Positions 16,677-24,787 of a stretch of 64,000 bases of DNA are shown piece after piece. Both the position numbers and the translations under genes were made by a program. The notes beneath the pieces were generated by a model, which was not told where the DNA came from, made no database searches, and saw only the letters and a program-made list of their open reading frames with translations. Source of the DNA: Pedococcus aerophilus (GTDB lineage Bacteria; Actinomycetota; Actinomycetes; Actinomycetales; Dermatophilaceae); assembly GCF_039532215.1 (NCBI RefSeq), contig NZ_BAAARN010000002.1:54525-118524 (forward strand), given 5' to 3'. Numbering within the stretch: position 1 is the first letter of the stretch; the number at the start of each line of letters is the position of its first letter.

Positions 16677-17816
16677 ATGGGCCGGGCACGCAGGGCACGC
16701 AGGATCGCCGCGACCGCGGCCTACGGCGGGGGCGGACTCGCGGCAGGCATCGGCGCGATCGGCGCCATCGGGTACGGCGTCCTCAAGGTCGAGGCGAAGA
16801 TCGCCCGCCGCATCGTCGGCCAGCCCTTCGACGGCTCGCCGGACGACAACGGCACGTATGGCGCGGGGGTCGGTGAGCCGGTCGAGCTCGTCGTCCTCGG
16901 TGACTCCTCTGCCGCCGGCATGGGGGCCGACACCCCTCACCAGACGGTCGGGGCGATCATCGCCAACGGTGTCTCCGCCCTCACCGGCCGACCCGTGCGG
17001 CTGACCAACACGGCCGTGGTCGGCTCGGAGTCCTCCGGCCTCGAGCTCCAGCTCGCCAACGCCCTCGACCGTGTCCCGCGCCCGCACGTCGCCGTGATCA
17101 TGATCGGCGCCAACGACGTGACCCACCGGATCGACAAGGCCATCGCGGTGCGGCACCTCGAGACCGTCGTCCGGGCGCTGCGCGAGCTCGGCACCGAGGT
17201 CGTCGTCGGCACCTGCCCCGACCTCGGGACCATCGAGCCGATCCCCCAGCCGCTGCGCCTCATCGGCCGCCGCTGGTCGCGTGACCTCGCCGCCGCGCAG
17301 ACGGTCGCCGTCGTCGAGGCCGGTGGACGCACCGTGTCCCTCGGCGACCTGCTCGGGCCCGAGTTCTACGAGCGGCCCAAGGAGATGTTCAGCGCCGACC
17401 GCTTCCACCCCTCCCCCGCCGGCTACGCCCGGGCCGCCGCTGCCCTGCTCCCCAGCGTGTATGCCGCCCTCGGGGTCTGGTCCGGCCAGCCCGACGACGA
17501 CCGCGTCCCCGACTCCCGCCGTGGCGAGGGGGTGGGCCCGGTGGCCGTCGCCGCGACGTATGCCGTCCGCGACCCCGGCACCGAGGTCAGCGCCACCCAG
17601 ATCGCCGGGCAGGCCCGTGGCCCGCGCGGCCGTTGGGCCAAGCTGCTGCGCCGCCCGCACGACCCCGTGCCGGACCGCGCGGACAACATGGACGACGTCG
17701 CGGAACCATCGGGGGCGCAGGGTGGGGACGCCGGCAACGCCGTGGGCGAGAGCAAGGCCACACCCGGTGACCAGCGCACCGACGAAGCCCCACGGCATAC
17801 GATCGAGGCTGACTAA
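16677..17816 (+). CDS. SGNH/GDSL-family hydrolase
   Basis: 379-aa protein. After a basic, Gly-rich hydrophobic N-terminus that may be a membrane anchor (about residues 9-37), an SGNH hydrolase domain shows block I GDSS (Ser77), block III GAND (144-147) and block V DRFHPSPAGY (Asp241, His244). Such enzymes are esterases or lipases acting on acyl or acetyl esters. The ~110-residue C-terminus is polar and probably disordered. ATG 16677 has GGAGAG upstream. The thiolase follows 44 nt downstream, so co-transcription is likely; the same pair occurs in mycobacteria (from memory). Confidence 0.87.
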   Translation: MGRARRARRIAATAAYGGGGLAAGIGAIGAIGYGVLKVEAKIARRIVGQPFDGSPDDNGTYGAGVGEPVELVVLGDSSAAGMGADTPHQTVGAIIANGVSALTGRPVRLTNTAVVGSESSGLELQLANALDRVPRPHVAVIMIGANDVTHRIDKAIAVRHLETVVRALRELGTEVVVGTCPDLGTIEPIPQPLRLIGRRWSRDLAAAQTVAVVEAGGRTVSLGDLLGPEFYERPKEMFSADRFHPSPAGYARAAAALLPSVYAALGVWSGQPDDDRVPDSRRGEGVGPVAVAATYAVRDPGTEVSATQIAGQARGPRGRWAKLLRRPHDPVPDRADNMDDVAEPSGAQGGDAGNAVGESKATPGDQRTDEAPRHTIEAD

Positions 17817-17860
17817 GCGACCGCTCACCCGGCGGTCGCCCTCGACGAGGAGGAACCCCC

Positions 17861-19084
17861 GTGACCGAAGCCGTCATCGTCTCCACCGCCCGCACGCCGA
17901 TCGGCCGGGCGTTCAAGGGATCGCTCAAGGACATCCGTCCCGACGACCTGTCGGTGCAGGTCATCCGTGCCGCCCTGGCCAAGATCCCCGAGCTCGACCC
18001 GACGCTGGTCGAGGACCTCTACTGGGGCTGCGCCGAGCCGTCCGGCCGCCACGGGTCCAACATGGCCCGCGTGGTCTCGGTGCTGGCCGGGTTCGACGGG
18101 CTGCCGGGCTCGACGATCAACCGGTTCTGCGCCTCGTCGGTGCAGACGACCCGCATGGCGTACCACGCGATCAAGGCCGGCGAGGGCGACATCTTCCTGT
18201 CCGGTGGCGTCGAGTGCGTGTCGCAGTACACCAACTGGGCGGGCGCGGGCGGCTCTGCCGGCGACGACCAGAATCCCGCGTTCACGCCCGCCAAGGAGCG
18301 CAGCGAGGCGATCGCCAAGTCCAACGAGACCTGGACCGACCCGCGCGAGCAGGGCCTGGTCCCCGACGTCTACCTGTCGATGGGCCAGACCGCAGAGAAC
18401 GTCGCGACGCTCAAGGGAATCAGCCGTGAGCGCCAGGACGAGTGGGGCGTCTCGTCGCAGAACCGCGCGGAGAAGGCCATCGCCGACGGGTTCTTCGAGC
18501 GCGAGATCGCGCCCGTCACCCTCGCCGACGGCACGGTCGTCAGCAAGGACGACGGTCCCCGTGCGGGCGTCACGCTCGAGGCGCTGCAGGGGCTCAACCC
18601 GGTGTTCCGCGAGCAGGGCACCATCACCGCCGGCAACTGCTGCCCGCTCAACGACGGTGCGGCTGCGGTCGTTGTCATGAGCGACACCAAGGCCGCCGAG
18701 CTCGGCCTCACCCCGCTCGCCCGCGTCGTGTCGACCGGCGTCTCGGCGCTGTCGCCCGAGATCATGGGTCTCGGCCCGGTCGAGGCGTCGCGCCAGGCGC
18801 TGGCCCGCGCCGGCATGACCATCGGCGACATGGACCTCTACGAGATCAACGAGGCGTTCGCCGCGCAGGTGCTGCCGAGCGCCGACGAGCTGGGCATGGA
18901 CTTCGACAAGCTCAACGTCCACGGCGGGGCCATCGCGCTCGGCCACCCGTTCGGCTCGACCGGCGCCCGCATCACGACGACCCTGCTCAACGGGCTCGCC
19001 TCGCGCGACGGGCAGTTCGGCCTCGAGACGATGTGCGTCGGCGGCGGCCAGGGCATGGCCATCATCTACGAGCGCCTCAGCTGA
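17861..19084 (+). CDS. Acetyl-CoA acetyltransferase (thiolase)
   Basis: 407-aa thiolase. The acyl-accepting Cys90 lies in NRFCASSVQTT, His362 in ALGHPFGSTGAR, and the second active Cys392 in MCVGGGQGMA. All three catalytic positions are intact. It cleaves or forms 3-oxoacyl-CoA; FadA/FadA3-like degradative use is likely, but chain length cannot be read from sequence. GTG 17861 follows GAGGAGG. Downstream is an unusually strong terminator hairpin. Confidence 0.9.
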   Translation: MTEAVIVSTARTPIGRAFKGSLKDIRPDDLSVQVIRAALAKIPELDPTLVEDLYWGCAEPSGRHGSNMARVVSVLAGFDGLPGSTINRFCASSVQTTRMAYHAIKAGEGDIFLSGGVECVSQYTNWAGAGGSAGDDQNPAFTPAKERSEAIAKSNETWTDPREQGLVPDVYLSMGQTAENVATLKGISRERQDEWGVSSQNRAEKAIADGFFEREIAPVTLADGTVVSKDDGPRAGVTLEALQGLNPVFREQGTITAGNCCPLNDGAAAVVVMSDTKAAELGLTPLARVVSTGVSALSPEIMGLGPVEASRQALARAGMTIGDMDLYEINEAFAAQVLPSADELGMDFDKLNVHGGAIALGHPFGSTGARITTTLLNGLASRDGQFGLETMCVGGGQGMAIIYERLS

Positions 19085-19108
19085 CGGCTCGTTCCTCTCC
19101 CATCCCTC

Positions 19109-19154
19109 ATTCGATGTGAACGCGCCGGGAGAACCCGGCGCGTTCACATCGAAT
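19109..19154. terminator. 21-bp perfect hairpin after the thiolase gene
   Basis: Arms 19109-19129 and 19134-19154 are perfect complements (beginning ATTCGATGTGAAC) with a 4-nt AGAA loop. It terminates the thiolase message. Its right arm also encodes the last codons and stop of the convergent small gene (19144). Confidence 0.88.
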
Positions 19155-19440
19155 CGACGGAGAGGTCGGCCAAGAGGCCCCGGAGTCGGTGCGGCAACGC
19201 GTCGACGTCGGGGCCTCCTGCTGTGCAGACGTCGAAGACGAGGACGGTCAGCTGGTCCATGACGACCGCCGGCCCCAGGTCGGGCAGCAGCGGTGCCCGG
19301 TCGCCGGCGAGGTCGGCGAGGAGGGTGCGGACGGTCGGGACACAGCGGAGCGCGTGGTCCAACGGCAGCTGGTGCCACCGTCGGACCACGCGCTCGAGCT
19401 CTGTCGAAACCTCCTGCGGGACAGGTGATCTCGAGGGCAC
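19144..19440 (-). CDS. Small conserved actinobacterial protein, function unknown
   Basis: 98-aa protein starting at GTG 19440, 6 nt after the Bax-inhibitor-like gene and so probably its operon partner. The core VVRRWHQLPLDHALRCVPTV, LLPDLGPAVVMDQLTVLVFD resembles a small conserved protein I have seen in other actinobacteria, with no assigned function. No membrane segment or catalytic motif is visible. The stop lies inside the large terminator hairpin, so the 3' end is shared with that structure. No clear ribosome site precedes the start. Confidence 0.6.
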   Translation of the reverse strand: MPSRSPVPQEVSTELERVVRRWHQLPLDHALRCVPTVRTLLADLAGDRAPLLPDLGPAVVMDQLTVLVFDVCTAGGPDVDALPHRLRGLLADLSVDSM

Positions 19441-19446
19441 GCGGGA

Positions 19447-20304
19447 CTACTCGCTGCGCAGGCGGCCGAGCAGGCGCAGGATCTCGAGGTAGAGCCACAC
19501 GAGCGTGACGATGAGGCCGTGGGCCAGCAGCCAGGAGTACTTCTCCGGGGCGCCGGCGGCGATGGCCTTGTCGATGGAGTCGAAGTCCAGGGCCAGCATG
19601 GCCGAGGCGAGGCCGATCGCGAACAGCGAGATGCCGATGCCGAGGGCGCCGGAGCCACCGATGCCGAACGCGGTGTTGGTGACCAGGGCGTAGACCAGGT
19701 TGATGAGCGCGAAGATCGCGTAGCCGATGACCGCCATGGTGACGATGCGGCGGAACTTGGCGGTGACCTTGATGATGCCGGTCTTGTAGGCCAGCAGCAT
19801 GCCGGCGAAGACGGACAGCGTCGCGAGGATGGCCTGCGGGACGATGCCCTGGAGGATCCCTGCGCCGGGCTCGGGCGGGAACGCCGCGGCGTAGAACCGC
19901 GAGATCGAGCCGACGAGCACGCCCTCGAACACCGCGTACGCCACGATCAACGGCACGCTGATCGTCTTCTTGAAGGCGATCACGAGGCCGAGCACGAGGG
20001 TGGCGGCGATGCCGGCCATCATGAGGAGGGCACCGAGCTGCGGCGTGAGCTGCCAGGCGATGGCGCCCACGACGACGACGATGGCGAACAGCCCACTGGT
20101 CTTCATGACCACGTCGTCGATGGTGATGCGGCGCGACTGCACCGGCCCTGCGGCCGGCTGGTTGTAGAGGTCCTGCAGCTGCTGGGAGGACATCGCGTCC
20201 GTGCCAGACATGCCGGCGGTGGGCTGCTGGGGCCCGCGGCCGAAGCCTGCGTAGCCCTGGCGGGAGTCCTTCTCGATCCGGTCGAACACCGGGTTGCTGG
20301 CCAT
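19447..20304 (-). CDS. Bax inhibitor-1 / YccA family membrane protein
   Basis: 285-aa protein: a soluble N-terminus of about 70 residues (MASNPVFDRIEKD...) and then seven hydrophobic helices. The last loop region LALDFDSIDKAIAAGAPEKYSW, with acidic residues followed by YLEILRLLGRL, matches the actinobacterial YccA-like BI-1 family, whose fold forms a pH-sensitive calcium leak in characterised relatives. The start ATG 20304 has AAGGAG 7 nt upstream. The physiological role in bacteria is unknown. Confidence 0.9.
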   Translation of the reverse strand: MASNPVFDRIEKDSRQGYAGFGRGPQQPTAGMSGTDAMSSQQLQDLYNQPAAGPVQSRRITIDDVVMKTSGLFAIVVVVGAIAWQLTPQLGALLMMAGIAATLVLGLVIAFKKTISVPLIVAYAVFEGVLVGSISRFYAAAFPPEPGAGILQGIVPQAILATLSVFAGMLLAYKTGIIKVTAKFRRIVTMAVIGYAIFALINLVYALVTNTAFGIGGSGALGIGISLFAIGLASAMLALDFDSIDKAIAAGAPEKYSWLLAHGLIVTLVWLYLEILRLLGRLRSE

Positions 20305-20469
20305 GCGTTGCTCCTTGAGGGGCGTCGTGCGGCCCTGCGGTCGGCCGCTCACCCCAGAATACGTGCGGGACCCACCCGAGAGTTCCCGTGCCACGCCCCC
20401 CGTGGACGGTGGCGAGAATTCACACGGCGCATCTGGCGTGCCGCGGGGCCGGCGGAGGACGCTTGGGTC

Positions 20470-21588
20470 GTGAGGATCGCGAGCTTCAACGTGGAGAACC
20501 TCTTCGACCGCGCCACCCTCCTGGCCGCCGACGACTGGGCCACGCACCGCGTCCTGCTGGAGAAGTACGCGCGCCTGACGCGGATCCTCCAGCGCCCGAC
20601 GTACACCGCGGAGGACAAGACCCTGATCGTCCTGCTGCTCGCCGACCTCGGCCTCGCTGCGTCCGACTCCGGGACGTGGGTGAGGTTGCGCCAGAACCGC
20701 GGCCGCCTCGTCACCCGGCGACGGGCCGGCGGCATGAGCGTGGTCGCCGACGGTCGCAGCGACTGGGTCGGCTGGCTCGAGCTCACCACCCAGGCGGTCT
20801 CCGAGCTCACGGCGCGGCACACCGCACAGGTGGTGCACGACCTCGGCGCCGACGTGCTGGGAGTCGTCGAGGCCGAGAGCCGGATCGCCCTGCAACGCTT
20901 CAACGTCGACCTGCTGCGACCCCTCGGCAACCGCATCTACGGCCACGTGATGCTCATCGACGGCAACGACGACCGCGGCATCGACGTCGGCATCATGACG
21001 CGCGGCGACCACCCCATCGAGCGCATCGTCAGCCATGTCGACGACGCCGATCTCGCCGGGCTCGTCTTCGGGCGGGACTGCCCCGAGTACACGGTCACGC
21101 TCCCCGGGGGCGGCACGCTGCTGGTGCTGGTCAACCACTTCAAGTCCAAGGGGTACGGCCAGGCTGCGGACTCGAACCGGCGTCGGCGCCGGCAGGCCGA
21201 ACGCGTCGCCGAGATCTACCGCCGTCGCCGGGCCGAGGGCCACGAGCACGTGGTCGTGCTCGGCGACCTCAACGACACCCCGGACTCGGCACCGCTGGCC
21301 CCGCTCCTCGTCGGCAGCGCGGGCGAGCCGTCCGACCTGCGGGACATCTCGGCCCACCCGGGCTTCGACGACGGCGGCTACCCGGGGACCTACACGACCG
21401 GGCGCGCGGGCAACAAGATCGACTACATCCTCTGCTCCCCCGCCGTCTTCGCCGCGATCACGGCGGCGGGGATCTTCCGCAAGGGGGTCTGGACCGCCTC
21501 GAACCGGTGGGAGATGTACCCGACCCTGACCCGCGAGCAGGACGCGGCGTCGGACCACGCCGCCCTCTGGGTCGACGTCGACCTCTGA
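20470..21588 (+). CDS. Endonuclease/exonuclease/phosphatase family protein
   Basis: 372-aa protein of the DNase I-like EEP fold. Visible motifs: ASFNVENLF (start strand with the Asn/Glu site), GVVEAESRIAL (metal-binding Glu), VVLGDLNDTPDSAPL (Asp/Asn), and the end DYILCSPAVF ... SDHAALW (catalytic His). No signal peptide. A ~90-residue insertion after residue 40 departs from minimal EEP enzymes. GTG 20470 has GGAGGA 12 nt upstream. The substrate could be nucleic acid or a phosphoester. Confidence 0.85.
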   Translation: MRIASFNVENLFDRATLLAADDWATHRVLLEKYARLTRILQRPTYTAEDKTLIVLLLADLGLAASDSGTWVRLRQNRGRLVTRRRAGGMSVVADGRSDWVGWLELTTQAVSELTARHTAQVVHDLGADVLGVVEAESRIALQRFNVDLLRPLGNRIYGHVMLIDGNDDRGIDVGIMTRGDHPIERIVSHVDDADLAGLVFGRDCPEYTVTLPGGGTLLVLVNHFKSKGYGQAADSNRRRRRQAERVAEIYRRRRAEGHEHVVVLGDLNDTPDSAPLAPLLVGSAGEPSDLRDISAHPGFDDGGYPGTYTTGRAGNKIDYILCSPAVFAAITAAGIFRKGVWTASNRWEMYPTLTREQDAASDHAALWVDVDL

Positions 21589-21602
21589 GCGACCGGGCGC
21601 AC

Positions 21603-21680
21603 TGGTGCCCCCGACGGGGGTCGAACCCGCACCTGTGGCGATTTTAAGTCGCCTGCCTCTGCCAGTTGGGCCACGGGGGC
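21603..21680 (-). tRNA. tRNA-Leu (anticodon UAA), short variable arm, CCA encoded
   Basis: Minus-strand cloverleaf of 78 nt including an encoded CCA. Acceptor GCCCCCG pairs with CGGGGGC, discriminator A. Anticodon stem GGCGA/TCGCC surrounds loop CTTAAAA, giving anticodon UAA. T-arm GCGGG-TTCGACC-CCCGT. The variable region is only about 6 nt (ACAGGT), whereas normal bacterial tRNA-Leu has a long class II arm. The Leu assignment rests on the anticodon alone. Confidence 0.88.
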
Positions 21681-21752
21681 GCGCCCAGTATGCCGCGAGC
21701 CCACTTGCGCCGCGGGACCTCCCGGTGCGTGCCGCCGGGAGGTCCGTGGCCG

Positions 21753-22586
21753 TCAGTGACCGCGGGCGGCGAGCCGCCGGGCGCCGGTGGCCTGGAGCTG
21801 GATGACCGCCCGGGTGACCACGGGGACGTAGCGCAGGCCGCGCCAGGTGAGGTGCGCCATCGCCCCGACCGGGATGACGGCCTTGTTGGCCGCCAGGCCG
21901 TCCACGCCGCGCTTCGCGGTGAGCTCGGCGGTGAGGAACCTCGGCTGGAGCATCCGGACGCGGGACCGGACGCTGCTGCCGCCGAAGCTGGCCGGCGCCT
22001 CGTACATCTCGTCCAGGAGCGGGGTGTCGACGAACCCGGGGCACAGCACGCTCACCTGGATGCCCAGCGCCGCTGCCTCGGCGCGCAGTGCGGTCGAGAG
22101 CCCGACCACGGCGTGCTTGGTCGTCGTGTAGGGCAGCATCGACGGGGCCGGGATGAGACCGGCCAGCGACGCGGTGTTGAGGATGTGGCCGCTCCCCTGG
22201 GCGCGCATCACCTCGTAGGCGGCGGTCACGCCGTTGACGACCCCGCGGAGGTTGACGTCGATCGCCTTGTCCCAGTGGCGCTCGTCGAGCTCCTCGAGCA
22301 GGCCGCCGATGCCGATACCGGCGTTGTTGACCATGACGTCGAGGCGTCCGTGCTGGGCGACGACGTCCTGCACCACCGTGCGCACGGCAGCGGCGTCGGC
22401 CACGTCGAGCGCGACGGCCGAGCACCACGGGCCGAGCTCACGGGCGGTCGCCTCCGCGGCGTCGAGGTTGAGGTCGGCGAGGACGACGTGGCTGCCGCGG
22501 CCGACGAGCTCGGCGGCGATCGCCTTGCCGATCCCCGACGCGCCACCGGTGACGATGCTGACCTTGGGCTCGAACGTCTTACGCAT
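21753..22586 (-). CDS. Short-chain dehydrogenase/reductase
   Basis: 277-aa SDR: nucleotide loop TGGASGIG (13-20), NNAG (87-90), catalytic Ser140, Tyr153 and Lys157 (YTTTK). Asp38 after the second strand (LADLNLDAAEA) favours NAD(H). ATG 22586 is preferred over the TTG one codon earlier, with AAAGGA upstream. It overlaps the monooxygenase stop by 8 nt, so translation is coupled. With that enzyme it probably interconverts alcohols and ketones in a lipid or hydrophobic-substrate pathway. Confidence 0.88.
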   Translation of the reverse strand: MRKTFEPKVSIVTGGASGIGKAIAAELVGRGSHVVLADLNLDAAEATARELGPWCSAVALDVADAAAVRTVVQDVVAQHGRLDVMVNNAGIGIGGLLEELDERHWDKAIDVNLRGVVNGVTAAYEVMRAQGSGHILNTASLAGLIPAPSMLPYTTTKHAVVGLSTALRAEAAALGIQVSVLCPGFVDTPLLDEMYEAPASFGGSSVRSRVRMLQPRFLTAELTAKRGVDGLAANKAVIPVGAMAHLTWRGLRYVPVVTRAVIQLQATGARRLAARGH

Positions 22587-24069
22587 CAACGGGTTCCTTT
22601 GCTGAGGGAGGGTTTGCGGGGACGGTGACGCGTTCGAAGACCGAGTCGTCCATCGTCCGGGTGCGCCACCAGTAGGCGATCGTGGATCCGGGCCACAGGG
22701 CGGTGTTGTGGCCGAACCTGTCGAGGTACCAGCTCTTGCAGCCGGTGGCCCAGACGGTGTGCCGCGAGCGTCGCTGCATCTCGTCGGTGAAGGCGTCCTG
22801 CGCGGCCTCGGTGGTCACGCGGGCCCCGCCGCGGGCCCGGTCCAGCCCCTGGAGGATGTAGCGGGTGGCGAACTCGGTCATCATGACGACCGAGCTGTGG
22901 CCGAGCCCCGTGTTGGGGCCGAGCAGCAGGTAGAGCTCGGGGAACCCGGCCACGGTGATGCCGAGGTGGCTGTGGGCGCCCGTGGACCAGGCGTCCTCGA
23001 GGGTGCGTCCCTCGAGGCCGCGGATGCCCATCCGGTCGTAGCTGCCGGTGAGCGAGAACCCGGTGCCGAGCACGATCGCGTCGACCTCGTGGCGGGCGCC
23101 GTCGGCGGTGACCACGGCGTCGGGCTCGACCCGCTCGATCGGCGACGTCACGAGGTCGACGTCGTCGCGGTCGAAGGTTGGCCAGTAGGTGCTGGACAGC
23201 AGGATCCGCTTGCAGCCCAACGTGTAGTCGGGGGTCAGTGCGGCCCGCACCTGCGGGTCGCGCACGGCCTTCGCGAGCTCGCGCCGCGCAATACGCTCTG
23301 CTGCCCGGGCGATGACCGGGAAGCGGACGAAGAGCGGGGCCTGGGCCTCCATCCGCCAGTAGGTGAGCCAGCGGACCGCGCGCTGCAGCGCCGGCCGGCG
23401 GCGGAACGCCTCCTGGCGTCGCGTGCTCCACGGCAGGTCCTTCTTGGGCAGCGTCCAGGCAGGGGTCCGCTGGAAGACCGTGGTGCGCGCAGCCCGGGGG
23501 GCCAGCTCGGGGACGAGCTGGACCGAGCTCGCCCCGGTGCCGACGACGGCGACCCGCCGGCCGTCGAGGGCGTCGCGCTCCGGCCACTGTGCGGTGTGGA
23601 TGACCTCACCGGCGAAGTCGGACAGGCCGGGGAAGTCCGGGAGGGAGGGCTCGTGCAGGGCCCCGACCCCGAGGACCAGGGCGTCCGCCGTCCACCGGCG
23701 ACCGTCCGCGGCGGCGAGCTCCCAGCGCTGTTGTGCCTCGTCGTACTCGGCGGCGACGAGGTCCGCGCCGAAGACGATCCGCTCGCGCAGTCCGTGGCGG
23801 TCGACGACGTCGCGCAGGTAGCCCCAGATCTCCGGGGCGGTGGCGTAGTCGCGGCTCCAGTCCGGCTTCTGGTCGAACGAGAAGCTGTAGAGACGGGACG
23901 GCACGTCGCAGGCGCACCCGGGGTACCGGTTGTCGCGCCAGGTGCCGCCCACGTCGTCGGCCCGCTCCAGGATGACGAAGTCGTCACCGCGCTGGGCGAG
24001 CCGGACCGCCATGCCGAGGCCCGAGAAACCGGTGCCGACGACGACGACCTGGTGGTGGGGAGTGGCCAT
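22579..24069 (-). CDS. Flavin-containing (Baeyer-Villiger type) monooxygenase
   Basis: 496-aa FAD/NADPH monooxygenase. FAD loop GTGFSG (12-17), the BVMO fingerprint FAGEVIHTAQW (152-162, pattern FxGxxxHxxxW) and the NADPH loop GTGASS (177-182) are intact. It would insert oxygen into a ketone to give an ester. ATG 24069 is used; a TTG three codons earlier is possible. The operator at 24077-24095 lies just upstream, and the divergent TetR gene is the likely regulator. The pair with an SDR recalls mycobacterial mymA-type operons (inference). Confidence 0.88.
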   Translation of the reverse strand: MATPHHQVVVVGTGFSGLGMAVRLAQRGDDFVILERADDVGGTWRDNRYPGCACDVPSRLYSFSFDQKPDWSRDYATAPEIWGYLRDVVDRHGLRERIVFGADLVAAEYDEAQQRWELAAADGRRWTADALVLGVGALHEPSLPDFPGLSDFAGEVIHTAQWPERDALDGRRVAVVGTGASSVQLVPELAPRAARTTVFQRTPAWTLPKKDLPWSTRRQEAFRRRPALQRAVRWLTYWRMEAQAPLFVRFPVIARAAERIARRELAKAVRDPQVRAALTPDYTLGCKRILLSSTYWPTFDRDDVDLVTSPIERVEPDAVVTADGARHEVDAIVLGTGFSLTGSYDRMGIRGLEGRTLEDAWSTGAHSHLGITVAGFPELYLLLGPNTGLGHSSVVMMTEFATRYILQGLDRARGGARVTTEAAQDAFTDEMQRRSRHTVWATGCKSWYLDRFGHNTALWPGSTIAYWWRTRTMDDSVFERVTVPANPPSAKEPVDA

Positions 24070-24076
24070 GAGCGGC

Positions 24077-24095
24077 AACTTACCATCAGTAAGTT
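24077..24095. promoter_or_regulatory. Probable TetR operator between divergent genes
   Basis: AACTTACcatcaGTAAGTT is a perfect 7-bp inverted repeat 8 nt upstream of the monooxygenase start. A second short dyad TACC-agc-GGTA (24095-24105) overlaps its edge. The location suits control of both genes by the adjacent TetR protein. Confidence 0.65.
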
Positions 24096-24121
24096 ACCAG
24101 CGGTAGCGGTAGGGTTGGGGC

Positions 24122-24787
24122 GTGCCCACGACCACCTCCTCCGCGCGCCGGGCCTCCACCACCGGGCCCGACCGACCGACCCGGGTCAGGATGCCCCGCG
24201 CCCAGCGCGAGGAGCAGATCCTCACGATTGCCGAGCAGGTCTTCGCCGAGCGGGGCTACCAGGCGACGACGATGGAGGACATCGCCGAGCAGGTCGGGGT
24301 CACCAAACCGCTGATCTACGAGTACTTCGGCTCCAAGGAGGGCCTGCTGGCCGCGTGCATCAACCGCGCCCGGACCCAGCTCCGCGAGGCCACCGAGGCC
24401 TCGTGGGCCGCCGTCGGTCCGGACGCCTCCCTGGAGGAGGTCTTCCGCGCCGGGGTGCGGGCCTTCTTCACGTTCATCGACGGCCACGCGACGGCCTTCG
24501 TCCTGATCCAGCAGGAGGGCGCAGTCGCGTCGCAGGCCAGCCCGCTCATCGAGTCGATCCGCGAGCAGCAGTCCGCCGCGACCGTGGCCACCTTCCGGGC
24601 CGCGCCCGCCCTCGCGGGCGTCCCCGACGTGCTGCTCGAGGGGTATGCCGAGGTGGTGATCGGCGCGTGCGAGCGCCTCGCGCTGTGGCGCGCGGGACGG
24701 AGCGACGTCGGGGTCGACGACGCCACCGACATCGTCGTGTCGAGCGTCTGGGGTGGCCTCGCCGCCCTGGTCCCGTCAGCCGGGTGA
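24122..24787 (+). CDS. TetR-family transcriptional regulator
   Basis: 221-aa repressor with an N-terminal helix-turn-helix at about 30-77 (ILTIAEQVFAERGYQATTM, IAEQVGVTKPLIYEYFGSKE). The C-terminal ligand domain is alpha-helical. Divergent from the monooxygenase/SDR operon, with an inverted repeat between them, it probably represses that operon and itself. The first ~25 residues are low-complexity; GTG 24122 has no strong ribosome site, and an internal ATG (MPRAQREEQ) is possible. The 3' end overlaps the convergent MCE gene by 12 nt. Confidence 0.88.
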   Translation: MPTTTSSARRASTTGPDRPTRVRMPRAQREEQILTIAEQVFAERGYQATTMEDIAEQVGVTKPLIYEYFGSKEGLLAACINRARTQLREATEASWAAVGPDASLEEVFRAGVRAFFTFIDGHATAFVLIQQEGAVASQASPLIESIREQQSAATVATFRAAPALAGVPDVLLEGYAEVVIGACERLALWRAGRSDVGVDDATDIVVSSVWGGLAALVPSAG

